A stretch of DNA of 64,000 bases from Pseudomonas baetica. GTDB taxonomy: Bacteria > Pseudomonadota > Gammaproteobacteria > Pseudomonadales > Pseudomonadaceae. Shown piece by piece: positions 1 to 8,008 of this stretch; the stretch's first letter is position 1, and the number at the start of each line of letters is the position of its first letter. Under the pieces are notes generated by a model. The model did no database searches and was not told the origin of the DNA. It saw only the letters and a list, made by a program, of their open reading frames with translations. The stretch lies in the NCBI RefSeq assembly GCF_002813455.1, contig NZ_PHHE01000001.1:2170001-2234000 (forward strand), written 5' to 3'. The translations under genes and the position numbers were made by a program.

Positions 1-152
1 TCGAAACCGACGATCTCGCCTTTGTCGGTCTTCGAGGCGAAGGGCGGGTAAGCGGCTTCGATGCCGATGCGCAAGGTTTTCTCGGCGGCGAACACGCTGG
101 TGGAGGCCAACAGGCTGAGGGCCAGACCGGTGATGAGGGGGAGTTTCTTCAT
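1..152 (-). CDS. ABC transporter substrate-binding protein, amino-acid type (5' end only)
   Basis: Only the first 50 codons lie in the window. They encode a lysine-rich start, a hydrophobic signal core ending in VFA-AEK and then LRIGIEAAYPPFA, the opening of periplasmic lysine/arginine/ornithine/histidine-binding proteins (HisJ/ArgT family, SBP_bac_3). The mature protein would capture a polar amino acid and hand it to an inner-membrane ABC transporter. The exact ligand cannot be told from this fragment. The ATG is at the right edge and the gene runs off the left edge of the window. Confidence 0.85.
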   Translation of the reverse strand, partial: MKKLPLITGLALSLLASTSVFAAEKTLRIGIEAAYPPFASKTDKGEIVGF

Positions 153-401
153 GTTCGTTCTCTCGCGGGTTGTTGTTGGTTTGGCAAGAAAGAGCTGAAA
201 CGGAGGGAAATGCTTTTTGTACTTATAAATCCATATTGGACTTATATGTATAGACAGTCAATCGGGCAAAGAGATAGGTTTTTGGTGTTGCAGATGGCCT
301 CTTCGCGAGCAAGCCCGCTCCCACACGGGATTTGTGAACGACACAGATCCAATGTGGGAGCGGGCTTGCTCGCGAAGGCTGACTAAAGGGCGCTACAGGG
401 C
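153..401. other. intergenic region with AT-rich promoter zone and REP
   Basis: This stretch separates the binding-protein gene from the end of moaE. About 180-270 is AT-rich, with two ACTTATA-type words at 219-225 and 240-246, and is the likely promoter zone of the leftward binding-protein gene. The rest is a REP pair (listed separately). No gene was seen. Confidence 0.5.
302..380. repeat. REP inverted pair
   Basis: Two inverted copies of the GTGGGAGCGGGCTTGCTCGC type palindrome face each other across about 25 bp. It lies just downstream of moaE and would form a cruciform or a hairpin in RNA from either strand. Confidence 0.9.
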
Positions 402-854
402 CTACTTTTTCCAGCGATCCGCAGCAGCATGATCACTGTCACGCCCTTCAACCCAACGCGGGCCGTCGCTGGTGTTTTCTTTCTTCCAGAACGGTGCACG
501 GGTTTTCAGGTAATCCATGACAAAGGCGCAGGCATCGAACGCAGCCTGGCGATGGGCACTGGCGGCACCGACGAAGACAATCGGCTCGCCCGGTTCCAGT
601 GCGCCGATGCGGTGCAGCACTTCCAGCTTCAGTAACGGCCAGCGCTGTTCGGCTTCCACGGCAATTTTGCCAAGGGCTTTTTCGGTCATGCCTGGATAGT
701 GTTCAAGGAACATCCCCGCCACATCCAGCCCATCGTTGAAGTCACGCACGTAGCCGACAAAACTCACCACCGCACCCACGCCAACATTGGCCGCATGCAT
801 CGCGTTGACTTCAGCCCCCGGATCGAATGGCGTGGCCTGCACACGAATCGCCAT
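402..854 (-). CDS. moaE: molybdopterin synthase catalytic subunit MoaE
   Basis: 150 aa, normal for MoaE. MoaE is the large subunit of molybdopterin synthase, which adds two sulfurs carried by MoaD to precursor Z (cPMP) in the cytoplasm. Family signatures are visible: GAVVSFVGYVRD near the N-terminus, LEHYPGM, HRIGALEPGEPIV, and the C-terminal KTRAPFWKKE with the conserved lysines. It is the last gene of a leftward moaC-moaD-moaE operon, starting 3 bp after the moaD stop codon, so co-translation with its partner subunit is likely. Confidence 0.95.
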   Translation of the reverse strand: MAIRVQATPFDPGAEVNAMHAANVGVGAVVSFVGYVRDFNDGLDVAGMFLEHYPGMTEKALGKIAVEAEQRWPLLKLEVLHRIGALEPGEPIVFVGAASAHRQAAFDACAFVMDYLKTRAPFWKKENTSDGPRWVEGRDSDHAAADRWKK

Positions 855-857
855 GGC

Positions 858-1100
858 TCAGCCTCCGGTCACGGTGGGGAAAAACGCCACCTCGTCGCCA
901 TCGACCACCGGTTCGCCGAGCTGGCACAAGTCTTCGTTGCGCGCGCACATCAAGTTCTGCTCGCTCAACACCTCGGCGCCGTCACGTTGCGCGAGCAGTG
1001 CGCGCACGTCATCGACGGTGGCGAAATCACCTTCAACCTTTACCGAATCCACGCCCAGCGCTTCACGGTAACGGGCGAAAAACTTCACGGTTACGTTCAT
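858..1100 (-). CDS. moaD: molybdopterin synthase sulfur carrier subunit MoaD
   Basis: 80 aa, ubiquitin-like fold. The C-terminus is the diagnostic Gly-Gly (VTGG), which is activated and thiocarboxylated to carry sulfur to MoaE. I chose the ATG at 1098-1100 because it opens directly with [16 protein letters not shown], the usual MoaD start, and overlaps the moaC stop codon as ATGA. A longer in-frame reading upstream would only add about 31 unrelated residues from inside moaC. Confidence 0.95.
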   Translation of the reverse strand: MNVTVKFFARYREALGVDSVKVEGDFATVDDVRALLAQRDGAEVLSEQNLMCARNEDLCQLGEPVVDGDEVAFFPTVTGG

Positions 1101-1570
1101 GGCTGCTCCGCCTGAAAATGCCCGCTCTTGCCACCGACCTTCTCCAGCAAACGCACGCTTTCGATGGTCATGCCGCGATCCACGGCTTTGCACATGTCAT
1201 AGATGGTCAGCGCGGCGACGCTGGCAGCGGTCAGGGCTTCCATCTCGACCCCGGTCTGCCCGGAGAGCTTGCAACGGGCGACGATGCGTACGGCGTCTTC
1301 GCCTTCAGCGCTGAGTTCGACTTTGACGCCGGTGAGCATCAGCGGATGGCACAGGGGAATCAGATCGCTGGTTTTCTTCGCCGCCTGAATGCCGGCAATG
1401 CGCGCCACGGCAAACACGTCGCCTTTCGGATGGCCGCCGCTGACGATCATCTGCAGGGTTTCGGGGAGCATGCGCACCAGCGCTTGGGCCGTCGCCTCAC
1501 GGAACGTCACGGCTTTTTCGGTGACGTCGACCATGTTGGCGCGACCTTGGGAATCGAGATGAGTCAGCAC
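1097..1570 (-). CDS. moaC: cyclic pyranopterin monophosphate synthase MoaC
   Basis: 157 aa, typical length. MoaC converts the product of MoaA into cyclic pyranopterin monophosphate, the substrate of MoaDE. Recognisable blocks are the N-terminal [14 protein letters not shown], then [19 protein letters not shown], the active-site region IPLCHPL, and the C-terminal MCKAVDRGM. It is first in the moaCDE operon and overlaps moaD by four bases. moaA and moaB are not in the window. Confidence 0.96.
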   Translation of the reverse strand: MLTHLDSQGRANMVDVTEKAVTFREATAQALVRMLPETLQMIVSGGHPKGDVFAVARIAGIQAAKKTSDLIPLCHPLMLTGVKVELSAEGEDAVRIVARCKLSGQTGVEMEALTAASVAALTIYDMCKAVDRGMTIESVRLLEKVGGKSGHFQAEQP

Positions 1571-1653
1571 GGGATTACTCCTGATCAGGAGCGTGGATTG
1601 TAAACCTGTGGGTCAAATTTCCGCACGCACGAATATCCGAACACTGAAGAACC

Positions 1654-1743
1654 TTGTGGGAGCGAGCCTGCTCGCGAATGCGATGCATCAGGCAACATCG
1701 ATGCTGACTGACACACCGCATTCGCGAGCAGGCTCGCTCCCAC
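1654..1743. repeat. REP inverted pair
   Basis: Inverted GTGGGAGCGAGCCTGCTCGC units separated by about 45 bp, between the start of moaC and the terminator of the PhoH-like gene. Confidence 0.9.
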
Positions 1744-1768
1744 ATTGGCTATTGTGTTCAGGCATAAA

Positions 1769-1796
1769 AACCGGGCGGCTGTTGGGCCGCCCGGTT
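1769..1796 (-). terminator. rho-independent terminator of the PhoH-like gene
   Basis: A GC-rich stem (CCGGGCGGC / GCCGCCCGG) with a 6-nt loop is followed on the minus strand by a run of five T residues. It starts 13 bp after the stop codon of the upstream leftward gene. Confidence 0.85.
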
Positions 1797-1808
1797 CTGT
1801 TGGAAGGA

Positions 1809-3203
1809 TTACAGATGCGATTCGGCGTATTCGGCCAGAATCGAGCGAGGCACCCCTTGCAGGGTGATGTGCACACCGTTGGGGAAATCCTTGAAGCGTT
1901 CGGTCAGGTAGGTCAGCCCGGAGCTGGTCGCGGACAGGTAAGGGGTGTCGATCTGCGCCAGGTTGCCCAGGCACACCACTTTGGAACCGGCGCCGGCCCG
2001 GGTGATGATGGTTTTCATCTGGTGCGGCGTAAGGTTCTGGCATTCGTCGATCAGGATCAGGCTCTGCTGGAAGCTGCGACCGCGAATGTAGTTGAGCGAT
2101 TTGAACTGCAACGGCACTTTGCTGAGGATGTAGTCAACGCTGCCATGGGTGTTTTCGTCATCCATGTGCAAGGCTTCGAGGTTGTCGGTGATGGCGCCTA
2201 GCCAAGGCTCCATTTTTTCCGCTTCGGTGCCCGGCAGGAAGCCGATCTCCTGGTCCAGACCCTGCACGCTGCGGGTGGCGATAATGCGGCGATAACGCTT
2301 GCTGACCATGGTCTGCTCGATCGCAGCGGCCAGCGCCAGAATGGTTTTACCGGAACCGGCCGCGCCGGACAGGTTGACCAGATGAATGTCAGGATCCAGC
2401 AACGCATACAGCGCCAGGCTCTGATAGATGTCGCGCGGCTTGAGGCCCCACGCTTCCTGGTGCAGCAGCGGTTCCTGATGCAGGTCGAGGATCAGCAGCT
2501 TGTCTTCCTGGATTTCCTTGATCCAGCCGACAAAGCCCTGCTCATCGATAATGAACTCGTTGATATGCACCGCCGGCAGGTTGTCGATCAGTTGCACCTG
2601 ATGCCAGGTGCGGCCGTGATCCTGGCGGGTTTCGACCTTGCTCACGCGGTCCCAGAAAGAGCCGGTCATGTTGTGATAGCCGTTGGGCAGCAAGGACACG
2701 TCGTCGACCAGTTGGTCGGTGCTGTAGTCCTCGGCGGCGATCCCGCAGGCGCGCGCCTTGAGGCGCATGTTGATGTCTTTGGTGACCAGCACCACAGGTT
2801 TTTGTGGGTCGCGAGTGTGCAGGTCGATCAACTGGTTGATGATTTTGTTGTCGTTCAGGTGCTCGGGCAGAATCAGGTTCGACTCGGCCTTTTTGCTCAT
2901 CAGAATTGACAGCAAGCCCTTTGGCCCGCTCTTGCCGCGCTGGATCGGCACACCCAGTTCGACGTCCTCGGGGGAGGCGTCACCCAGGGTCTTGTCGATC
3001 AGCCGGATCGCCTGACGGCATTCGGCAGCAACGCTGTGATGTCCGCTCTTGAGCTTGTCCAGCTCCTCAAGCACGGTCATCGGGATCGCGACGTGGTGTT
3101 CTTCGAAGTTAAGCAGGGCGTTTGGATCGTGAATCAATACGTTGGTATCGAGTACATAAAGGATTGGCTGGCTGGAAGAAGGGCTACGTCCGTGATCATC
3201 CAT
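1809..3203 (-). CDS. PIN-PhoH family ATPase/ribonuclease-like protein
   Basis: 464 aa with two domains. Residues about 15-170 form a PIN domain (LYVLDTNVLIHDP at the start, with the acidic residues expected of a metal-dependent RNase). Residues about 250-460 are a PhoH ATPase with Walker A GAAGSGKT and Walker B LILIDECQN. This is the long PhoH2-type architecture, related to proteins with RNA helicase and RNase activity, not the short PhoH beside ybeY. The substrate is unknown. It is a single-gene unit with its own terminator. Confidence 0.9.
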   Translation of the reverse strand: MDDHGRSPSSSQPILYVLDTNVLIHDPNALLNFEEHHVAIPMTVLEELDKLKSGHHSVAAECRQAIRLIDKTLGDASPEDVELGVPIQRGKSGPKGLLSILMSKKAESNLILPEHLNDNKIINQLIDLHTRDPQKPVVLVTKDINMRLKARACGIAAEDYSTDQLVDDVSLLPNGYHNMTGSFWDRVSKVETRQDHGRTWHQVQLIDNLPAVHINEFIIDEQGFVGWIKEIQEDKLLILDLHQEPLLHQEAWGLKPRDIYQSLALYALLDPDIHLVNLSGAAGSGKTILALAAAIEQTMVSKRYRRIIATRSVQGLDQEIGFLPGTEAEKMEPWLGAITDNLEALHMDDENTHGSVDYILSKVPLQFKSLNYIRGRSFQQSLILIDECQNLTPHQMKTIITRAGAGSKVVCLGNLAQIDTPYLSATSSGLTYLTERFKDFPNGVHITLQGVPRSILAEYAESHL

Positions 3204-3274
3204 ACTCGGTCACCTTTGTGGGAGCCATTCGACGCAATACCTTGACAGTGCTGCGCCTCGAAGTGACTGCCGAA

Positions 3275-3298
3275 TTCACCTGTGAGGGCTCAGGTGAA
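3275..3298. promoter_or_regulatory. operator-like inverted repeat upstream of the PhoH-like gene
   Basis: TTCACCTG and CAGGTGAA form perfect 8-bp arms around an 8-bp spacer, 72 bp upstream of the start codon of the leftward PhoH-like gene. The position suits an operator. The binding protein is not known. Confidence 0.4.
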
Positions 3299-3509
3299 CT
3301 GCACACAAAATGGGTCTTGGAAGACGCCACCTGTGTTGCAGGTTTCGGCGGTCTGTCTTCGTAATACTCCAAAACCCATGACATAAAAAAGCACTTTGAC
3401 GGTTTTTTTAAGTTTATTTTGCAAAGTGACGAAAAGCCCTTGGCGGACTCCTTCGACACCGTTAGAGTCGGAAGTCCACCTGCATCGATTCCCTCAAAAA
3501 AATTGCCCC

Positions 3510-3530
3510 AAGCCCAATGTTTACGGGCTT
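3510..3530 (-). terminator. probable terminator of the deacetylase gene
   Basis: On the minus strand the arms AAGCCC and GGGCTT form a short stem, then GGGGCAA and a run of seven Ts. It starts 11 bp past the deacetylase stop codon. The stem is short, so the call is moderate. Confidence 0.55.
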
Positions 3531-3540
3531 TCTTCGTTTC

Positions 3541-4665
3541 TCAGCGAAACGCATCCTGACAGTCTTCCCAGCCGATCCCGCTTTGCGCGGTCTGCGTGAT
3601 CAGCCACGGCATCGCGGTCTTCACCGCGTCCTGTTTCAGGTTGAAATTGATCACCCCGTGGCGCCACAACAGCATCAGGGTCAGCACCCGCTGCGCGCTC
3701 TGTGGGCCCTTGAGCTTACCCGCGCCATCCTGGGCATCAATGTCCCACAGCGCCACTTGCAGACCCTGGCTGTTGAAGAAGCCTTGCGCGTCGCTGCGGC
3801 GCTGCCCATCTGGCGGACGGAACAGCGGCACATAGTTTTCCGGCAGTTTGTTTCTCACCAGATCAGCGCTGCGCCGCACCGAGTCCTGCCAGTCCTGCCA
3901 ATGGCTGTGGGAACGGAACTCCCAGCCCTGCACGCCGACGCACTGTTTGGAGAACCCGGCTTGCAGGCTACTGACCGAACGATCGGCCAGCCGCGCCTGA
4001 ATATCCTTGCCCAATACGAAGAACGTACCGCTCAGGTTAGATTTGCGCAGGTACTCGGTGAGCCAGTCAGTGTTGTCCGGTTGCACATTGGCGGCGCTGT
4101 CGAAGCTCAGCAGGAACAGCCGGTCATGCATCTCCTCGCCGTTGCGCTCGTAGTCGCCAAAACGATCGAATTCGTTGCTGGTCTGAGGCGACAGCGCAGC
4201 CTTGCGCATCAACTCGTCCAGATAGAGCAAATGGAAGATCCGGCTTGGCTCGGCCCACTTGGTGTAATAGCTGTCATCGCTGACCACGAACTTGGCGGCT
4301 TGCTCGCGCAGAGTCGGCAAGTCTTCAACGAGGAAGCAGAACGAGGCGTCCTGATCGCAGCTTTGCTGGGCGAAGTTGTAGTTGGCCAACAGCCGCTGCC
4401 AGAGGCGCTGACGCAGACTGTTAACCGCATCGATATTGACCGTGCGCAGGCCCAGACGCTGGGCCAGTGCCGCCTCGTCCATAGACTCGGTACCGAGCAG
4501 GCCACGGGCGAACATGAGAATTTCCGCCCGGGACGCAACGTCGAACAGGGTCGGGCTGGTCAGTTGCTCCGGCCAGGTGCTGCGATCCAGCGTCGCCACA
4601 TCGCCCGGCGCCGCGACGGCACCGAAGCTCAACAGCCACGCGGTGAATAAAAGAACAATGCGCAA
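3541..4665 (-). CDS. secreted polysaccharide deacetylase family protein
   Basis: 374 aa from a TTG start at 4663-4665. I preferred this start because a GGAG ribosome site lies 8 bp before it and it opens directly with a signal peptide (LRIVLLFTAWLLSFGAVAA). Residues about 190-370 resemble the NodB/CE4 deacetylase fold: LLSFDSAAN, TFFVLGKD, the metal-site-like SHSHWQDW, and FRPPDGQRR. The usual first aspartate pair reads D-S here, so activity is not certain. The N-terminal half is an unassigned alpha-helical domain. Likely periplasmic; the substrate polysaccharide is unknown. Confidence 0.75.
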   Translation of the reverse strand: MRIVLLFTAWLLSFGAVAAPGDVATLDRSTWPEQLTSPTLFDVASRAEILMFARGLLGTESMDEAALAQRLGLRTVNIDAVNSLRQRLWQRLLANYNFAQQSCDQDASFCFLVEDLPTLREQAAKFVVSDDSYYTKWAEPSRIFHLLYLDELMRKAALSPQTSNEFDRFGDYERNGEEMHDRLFLLSFDSAANVQPDNTDWLTEYLRKSNLSGTFFVLGKDIQARLADRSVSSLQAGFSKQCVGVQGWEFRSHSHWQDWQDSVRRSADLVRNKLPENYVPLFRPPDGQRRSDAQGFFNSQGLQVALWDIDAQDGAGKLKGPQSAQRVLTLMLLWRHGVINFNLKQDAVKTAMPWLITQTAQSGIGWEDCQDAFR

Positions 4666-4740
4666 TGGGGTGTCTCCGTAACAAAACCCGGGCGGCACTA
4701 TAGCTGATCCCACTCGGTTCCCTCAGCAACACCGATCCCG

Positions 4741-4840
4741 ATGTGGGAGCGGGCTTGCTCGCGAATGCGGTGCGTCATCCAACAGATGGGCAGGCTGATA
4801 CGGCCCCTTCGGGAGCAAGCCCGCTCCCACAAGGGGATTG
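4741..4840. repeat. REP inverted pair
   Basis: Inverted GTGGGAGCGGGCTTGCTCGC units; the right unit has GGGAG instead of GCGAG. It lies between the divergent deacetylase and yaaA genes. Confidence 0.9.
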
Positions 4841-4931
4841 TGGCAGGCCGTCGATCACCTATCACGCTCATAGCTGGAGTCATCAAGGACAACCCCCTAG
4901 AATCGCCCCCACGATTAAAGGAGACGACTTC

Positions 4932-5711
4932 ATGCTGATGGTGATTTCCCCCGCCAAGACCCTCGATTACGACACGCCGCCGGCGACCCAGCGCTTCACC
5001 CAGCCGCAGTACCTCGACCATTCTCAGGAGCTGATCCAGCAATTGCGCGAGTTGTCGCCAGCGCAAATCAGCGAGTTAATGCACGTCTCCGACAAGATCG
5101 GCGGGCTCAACGCCGCGCGTTTTGGCAGCTGGACCCCGGCGTTCACGCCGGAAAACGCCAAGCAGGCCCTGCTCGCGTTCAAGGGCGACGTCTACACCGG
5201 ACTCGATGCTCAGTCCTTCAGCGAAGCCGATTTCGATTACGCGCAAAAACACCTGCGCATGCTCTCCGGCCTGTATGGCCTGTTGCGTCCACTGGACCTG
5301 ATGCAACCGTATCGTCTGGAAATGGGCACCAAACTGGCCAACGCTCGCGGCAAGGACTTGTATGCCTTCTGGGGCACGCGCATCAGCGAGTGGCTGAACG
5401 AAGCCCTGGCCGATCAGGGTGACGACGTGCTGCTCAACCTGGCGTCCAACGAGTACTTCTCCGCCGTCAAACGCACTGCCCTGAACGCGCGGATCATCAA
5501 TGCCGACTTCAAGGATCTGAAGAATGGTCAGTACAAGATCATCAGCTTCTACGCGAAGAAAGCCCGTGGCCTGATGAGCCGCTTCGTGATCCAGGAAAGA
5601 ATCAACGATCCAGCCCAGCTCAAGCAATTCGATGTGCAGGGTTATCGCTACAGCGCCGAGCAATCGAAACCGGACAATCTGGTATTTTTGCGCGACCACG
5701 CCCCCGAATAA
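4932..5711 (+). CDS. yaaA: peroxide stress protein YaaA (DUF328)
   Basis: 259 aa, usual length for YaaA. The protein protects DNA and proteins from oxidative damage, in E. coli by limiting free iron during peroxide stress; it is cytosolic and binds DNA in the E. coli homologue. Recognisable blocks are the start [12 protein letters not shown], then [23 protein letters not shown] and the C-terminal [15 protein letters not shown]. The ATG is chosen because a strong AAAGGAG lies 9 bp upstream; longer in-frame readings run into REP sequence. Monocistronic. Confidence 0.95.
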   Translation: MLMVISPAKTLDYDTPPATQRFTQPQYLDHSQELIQQLRELSPAQISELMHVSDKIGGLNAARFGSWTPAFTPENAKQALLAFKGDVYTGLDAQSFSEADFDYAQKHLRMLSGLYGLLRPLDLMQPYRLEMGTKLANARGKDLYAFWGTRISEWLNEALADQGDDVLLNLASNEYFSAVKRTALNARIINADFKDLKNGQYKIISFYAKKARGLMSRFVIQERINDPAQLKQFDVQGYRYSAEQSKPDNLVFLRDHAPE

Positions 5712-5722
5712 AGCATGCCCAT

Positions 5723-5752
5723 TGCACGACTCTTTCTATAAGGAGTCGTGCA
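5723..5752 (+). terminator. hairpin after yaaA, possible terminator
   Basis: A perfect 10-bp stem (TGCACGACTC / GAGTCGTGCA) with a 10-nt loop starts 12 bp after the yaaA stop. There is no T run, so it could be a processing or weak termination structure. Confidence 0.5.
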
Positions 5753-5863
5753 GCTCGCACGATGTCAAAAATCCCCCGCCTGTTTTCGCCATTTTTATGG
5801 CGCCAAAATAATACCCCCATCTTTTCTAATATTAGTTTCACTCGACACTGATCATTTTTTTCA

Positions 5864-5898
5864 GTAGTGGCACCTAAATTTTTTCACCGTAGTGGCAC
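5864..5898 (+). repeat. direct repeat GTAGTGGCAC upstream of the algD promoter
   Basis: Two identical 10-mers 25 bp apart, about 125-160 bp upstream of the predicted AlgU promoter. The spacing and location suit a binding site for an activator of algD, but the motif is not one I recognise. Confidence 0.5.
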
Positions 5899-6022
5899 AA
5901 AACTATCTAATGTGATTATTCGCCTGTTATTAAAGGTCGAAAACGAAAGTGCTATCAAATTGAGACCAGTGCCATCTACGACAATATTTCAAGAAATTTC
6001 AGATTTCGCGATGAGCGGGCAG

Positions 6023-6050
6023 GAACTTCGTCCAAATGCATAGCTCATAC
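6023..6050 (+). promoter_or_regulatory. AlgU (sigma-22/RpoE-like) promoter candidate for algD
   Basis: GAACTT at 6023-6028, a 16-bp spacer, then TCATAC at 6045-6050. This matches the AlgU -35 (GAACTT) exactly and the -10 (TCtgA) partly. Transcription would start near 6057, giving a leader of about 465 nt before algD. Confidence 0.6.
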
Positions 6051-6522
6051 CACCGGTAACGATTCTCGCCGAGTTTGTACGAGATAACTTACGTTAGGCA
6101 GATAGCCATGTAACCAAGTTGTCACAGCAACTTGCCTAGATGACTAACCAGTCTGAAAACAACTAGATGGACAGGAGATAGGCACTATTTATATCCCCTG
6201 CAAGGCCATGGCCGCGCCCCCACAAACGTGCTCGCCTGAGCACCCAACCGCTTGATCTAAAAGGCCAAAGTCTGACATCAAGCGCGTAAGAACGACTGCG
6301 CCAAGATCTTCAAACATGAAGATTGGCTGCAAAACAGGGCAAGTCATAACAACAAGGCCTGGTTGCGCACATCTTGAGTGCACTTATTTAGACACTCGGA
6401 ACTTAGTATGCCTGCACACGGCATTGTGGCGCCTGCATGCCGCACTTTCGAGTGCACTAGTGAACGCTGAACACCATTAACTCCGGCCCTTTAACGGCCT
6501 GATATATACAGAGGTAATTGCG

Positions 6523-7839
6523 ATGCGCATCAGCATATTTGGTTTGGGTTACGTTGGCGCAGTATGTGCCGGTTGCCTGTCTGCACGCGGCCATGACGTG
6601 GTTGGCGTCGATGTTGCCAAAGACAAGATCGACATGATCAACGCTGGCAAATCCCCCATTGTTGAACCGGGTCTGGGCGAACTTCTGCAACAGGGTATTC
6701 AGACCGGTCGTCTACGTGGCACGACCAACTTCGCCGAGGCGATTCGTGACACCGACCTGTCGATGATCTGCGTCGGCACGCCGAGCAAGAAGAACGGCGA
6801 CCTGGAACTGAACTACATCGAAGCGGTATGCCGTGAGATCGGTTTTGTCCTGCGTGAAAAATCCACCCGCCACACCATCGTCGTGCGCAGCACCGTGCTG
6901 CCGGGCACCGTCGCCAATGTGGTCATCCCGATCCTCGAAGATTGCTCCGGCAAGAAGGCTGGCGTTGATTTCGGCGTCGCGGTCAACCCAGAGTTCCTGC
7001 GTGAATCCACCGCCATCGCCGACTACGACCTGCCACCGATGACCGTCATCGGCGAGTTCGACAAGGCTTCGGGTGACGTTCTGCAATCGCTGTACGAAGA
7101 ACTCGATGCGCCGATCATCCGCAAGGACATCGCTGTCGCCGAGATGATCAAGTACACCTGCAACGTCTGGCACGCGACCAAAGTGACCTTCGCCAACGAG
7201 ATCGGCAACATCGCCAAAGCCGTCGGCGTCGATGGCCGTGAAGTGATGGAAGTGGTCTGCCAGGACAAGACCCTCAACCTGTCCCAGTACTACATGCGTC
7301 CGGGCTTCGCGTTCGGCGGCTCGTGCCTGCCAAAAGACGTGCGCGCGCTGACCTACCGTGCAGGTTCTCTGGACGTCGAAGCGCCGCTGCTCAACTCGCT
7401 GATGCGCAGCAACGAATCGCAAGTGCAGAACGCTTTCGACATCGTTGAAAGCCACGACAAACGCAAAGTCGCCCTGCTTGGTCTGAGTTTCAAGGCCGGC
7501 ACCGACGACCTGCGCGAGAGCCCGCTGGTAGAGCTGGCCGAAATGCTGATCGGCAAGGGTTACGACCTGAGCATCTACGACAGCAACGTCGAGTACGCCC
7601 GTGTTCACGGCGCGAACAAGGACTACATCGAGTCGAAAATCCCGCACGTATCGTCCCTGCTCAACGCGGACTTCGATTCGGTGATCGACAACTGCGACGT
7701 GATCATCCTCGGCAACCGCGACGAGAAATTCCGCGCGCTGGCTCAGCAAGCACCGCACGGCAAACAGGTCATCGACCTGGTCGGCTTCATGGCCAAAGCC
7801 ACCGACGCTGGCACCCGTACCGAAGGCATCTGCTGGTAA
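6523..7839 (+). CDS. algD: GDP-mannose 6-dehydrogenase AlgD
   Basis: 438 aa. AlgD oxidises GDP-mannose twice with NAD+ to GDP-mannuronate, the monomer for alginate and the committed, rate-setting step. The N-terminal Rossmann fold shows GLGYVG (residues 7-12). The catalytic thiol is Cys268 in GGSCLPKD, the same number as in P. aeruginosa. The C-terminal UDP-binding-like domain starts near residue 300 (SFKAGTDDLRESP). It is the first gene of the alginate operon. It is followed by a 169-bp gap with a REP before alg8, so operon stoichiometry may be set there. Confidence 0.98.
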   Translation: MRISIFGLGYVGAVCAGCLSARGHDVVGVDVAKDKIDMINAGKSPIVEPGLGELLQQGIQTGRLRGTTNFAEAIRDTDLSMICVGTPSKKNGDLELNYIEAVCREIGFVLREKSTRHTIVVRSTVLPGTVANVVIPILEDCSGKKAGVDFGVAVNPEFLRESTAIADYDLPPMTVIGEFDKASGDVLQSLYEELDAPIIRKDIAVAEMIKYTCNVWHATKVTFANEIGNIAKAVGVDGREVMEVVCQDKTLNLSQYYMRPGFAFGGSCLPKDVRALTYRAGSLDVEAPLLNSLMRSNESQVQNAFDIVESHDKRKVALLGLSFKAGTDDLRESPLVELAEMLIGKGYDLSIYDSNVEYARVHGANKDYIESKIPHVSSLLNADFDSVIDNCDVIILGNRDEKFRALAQQAPHGKQVIDLVGFMAKATDAGTRTEGICW

Positions 7840-7848
7840 AGCAGCCCT

Positions 7849-7945
7849 GTAGGAGCTGTCGAGTGAAACGAGGCTGCGATCTTTTCGGGAACACCAAAAT
7901 CCCAAGCGAAAGATCAAAAGATCGCAGCCTTCGGCAGCTCCTACA
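7849..7945. repeat. REP of the GATCGCAGCC/GCAGCTCCTAC type between algD and alg8
   Basis: GTAGGAGCTG and GAGGCTGCGATCTTT on the left are matched by AAAGATCGCAGCC and CAGCTCCTAC on the right. A mRNA hairpin here could protect or attenuate the polycistronic transcript after algD. Confidence 0.85.
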
Positions 7946-8008
7946 TGTCCTTGCAAGTTTTTGTAAGCCTGCCTTAACCCCATCGGGCCCGGCCCGAGAT
8001 AGAGACGG

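Larger units (their letters stand above)
3204..3540. other. intergenic region with palindrome and minus-strand hairpins
   Basis: 337 bp between the PhoH-like gene and the deacetylase gene, both leftward. It holds an 8+8 bp palindrome at 3275-3298, a minus-strand hairpin followed by six Ts at about 3385-3428, a second hairpin at 3448-3480, and the terminator-like stem at 3510-3530. I saw no convincing gene. The promoter of the PhoH-like gene must be here. Confidence 0.5.
5753..6522 (+). promoter_or_regulatory. algD upstream control region and long 5' leader
   Basis: About 770 bp, clearly more AT-rich than the flanking genes, with no convincing gene. It contains a GTAGTGGCAC direct repeat (5864-5873, 5889-5898), a probable AlgU promoter at 6023-6050 and a leader of roughly 460 nt. 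GGA words near 6168-6177 could be Rsm-type sites. In P. aeruginosa algD also has a long leader and distant activator sites (AlgR, AmrZ). I could not place clear AlgR or AmrZ boxes here. AGAGG at 6510-6514 is the algD ribosome site. Confidence 0.7.

Noticed and set aside
302..380. Recurrent 20-bp inverted units across the window as a possible CRISPR array
   Set aside because: They are single inverted pairs scattered between genes, with no regular spacers and no cas genes: REPs.
3196..3459. 87-codon minus-strand reading frame starting GTG between the deacetylase and PhoH-like genes
   Set aside because: It has no ribosome site, runs through hairpins and the palindrome, overlaps the PhoH start and has unusual composition for this genome.
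6189..6383. 64-codon minus-strand frame in the algD leader
   Set aside because: No ribosome site, no recognisable domain, and it lies in the AT-rich regulatory region.
6399..6404. Second GAACTT upstream of algD
   Set aside because: No TCTGA-like -10 at 16-17 bp spacing; it lies inside the presumed leader.
6712..7983. Long minus-strand frames opposite algD and other alginate genes
   Set aside because: They are mirror frames caused by GC-rich third positions of the real genes and resemble no family.
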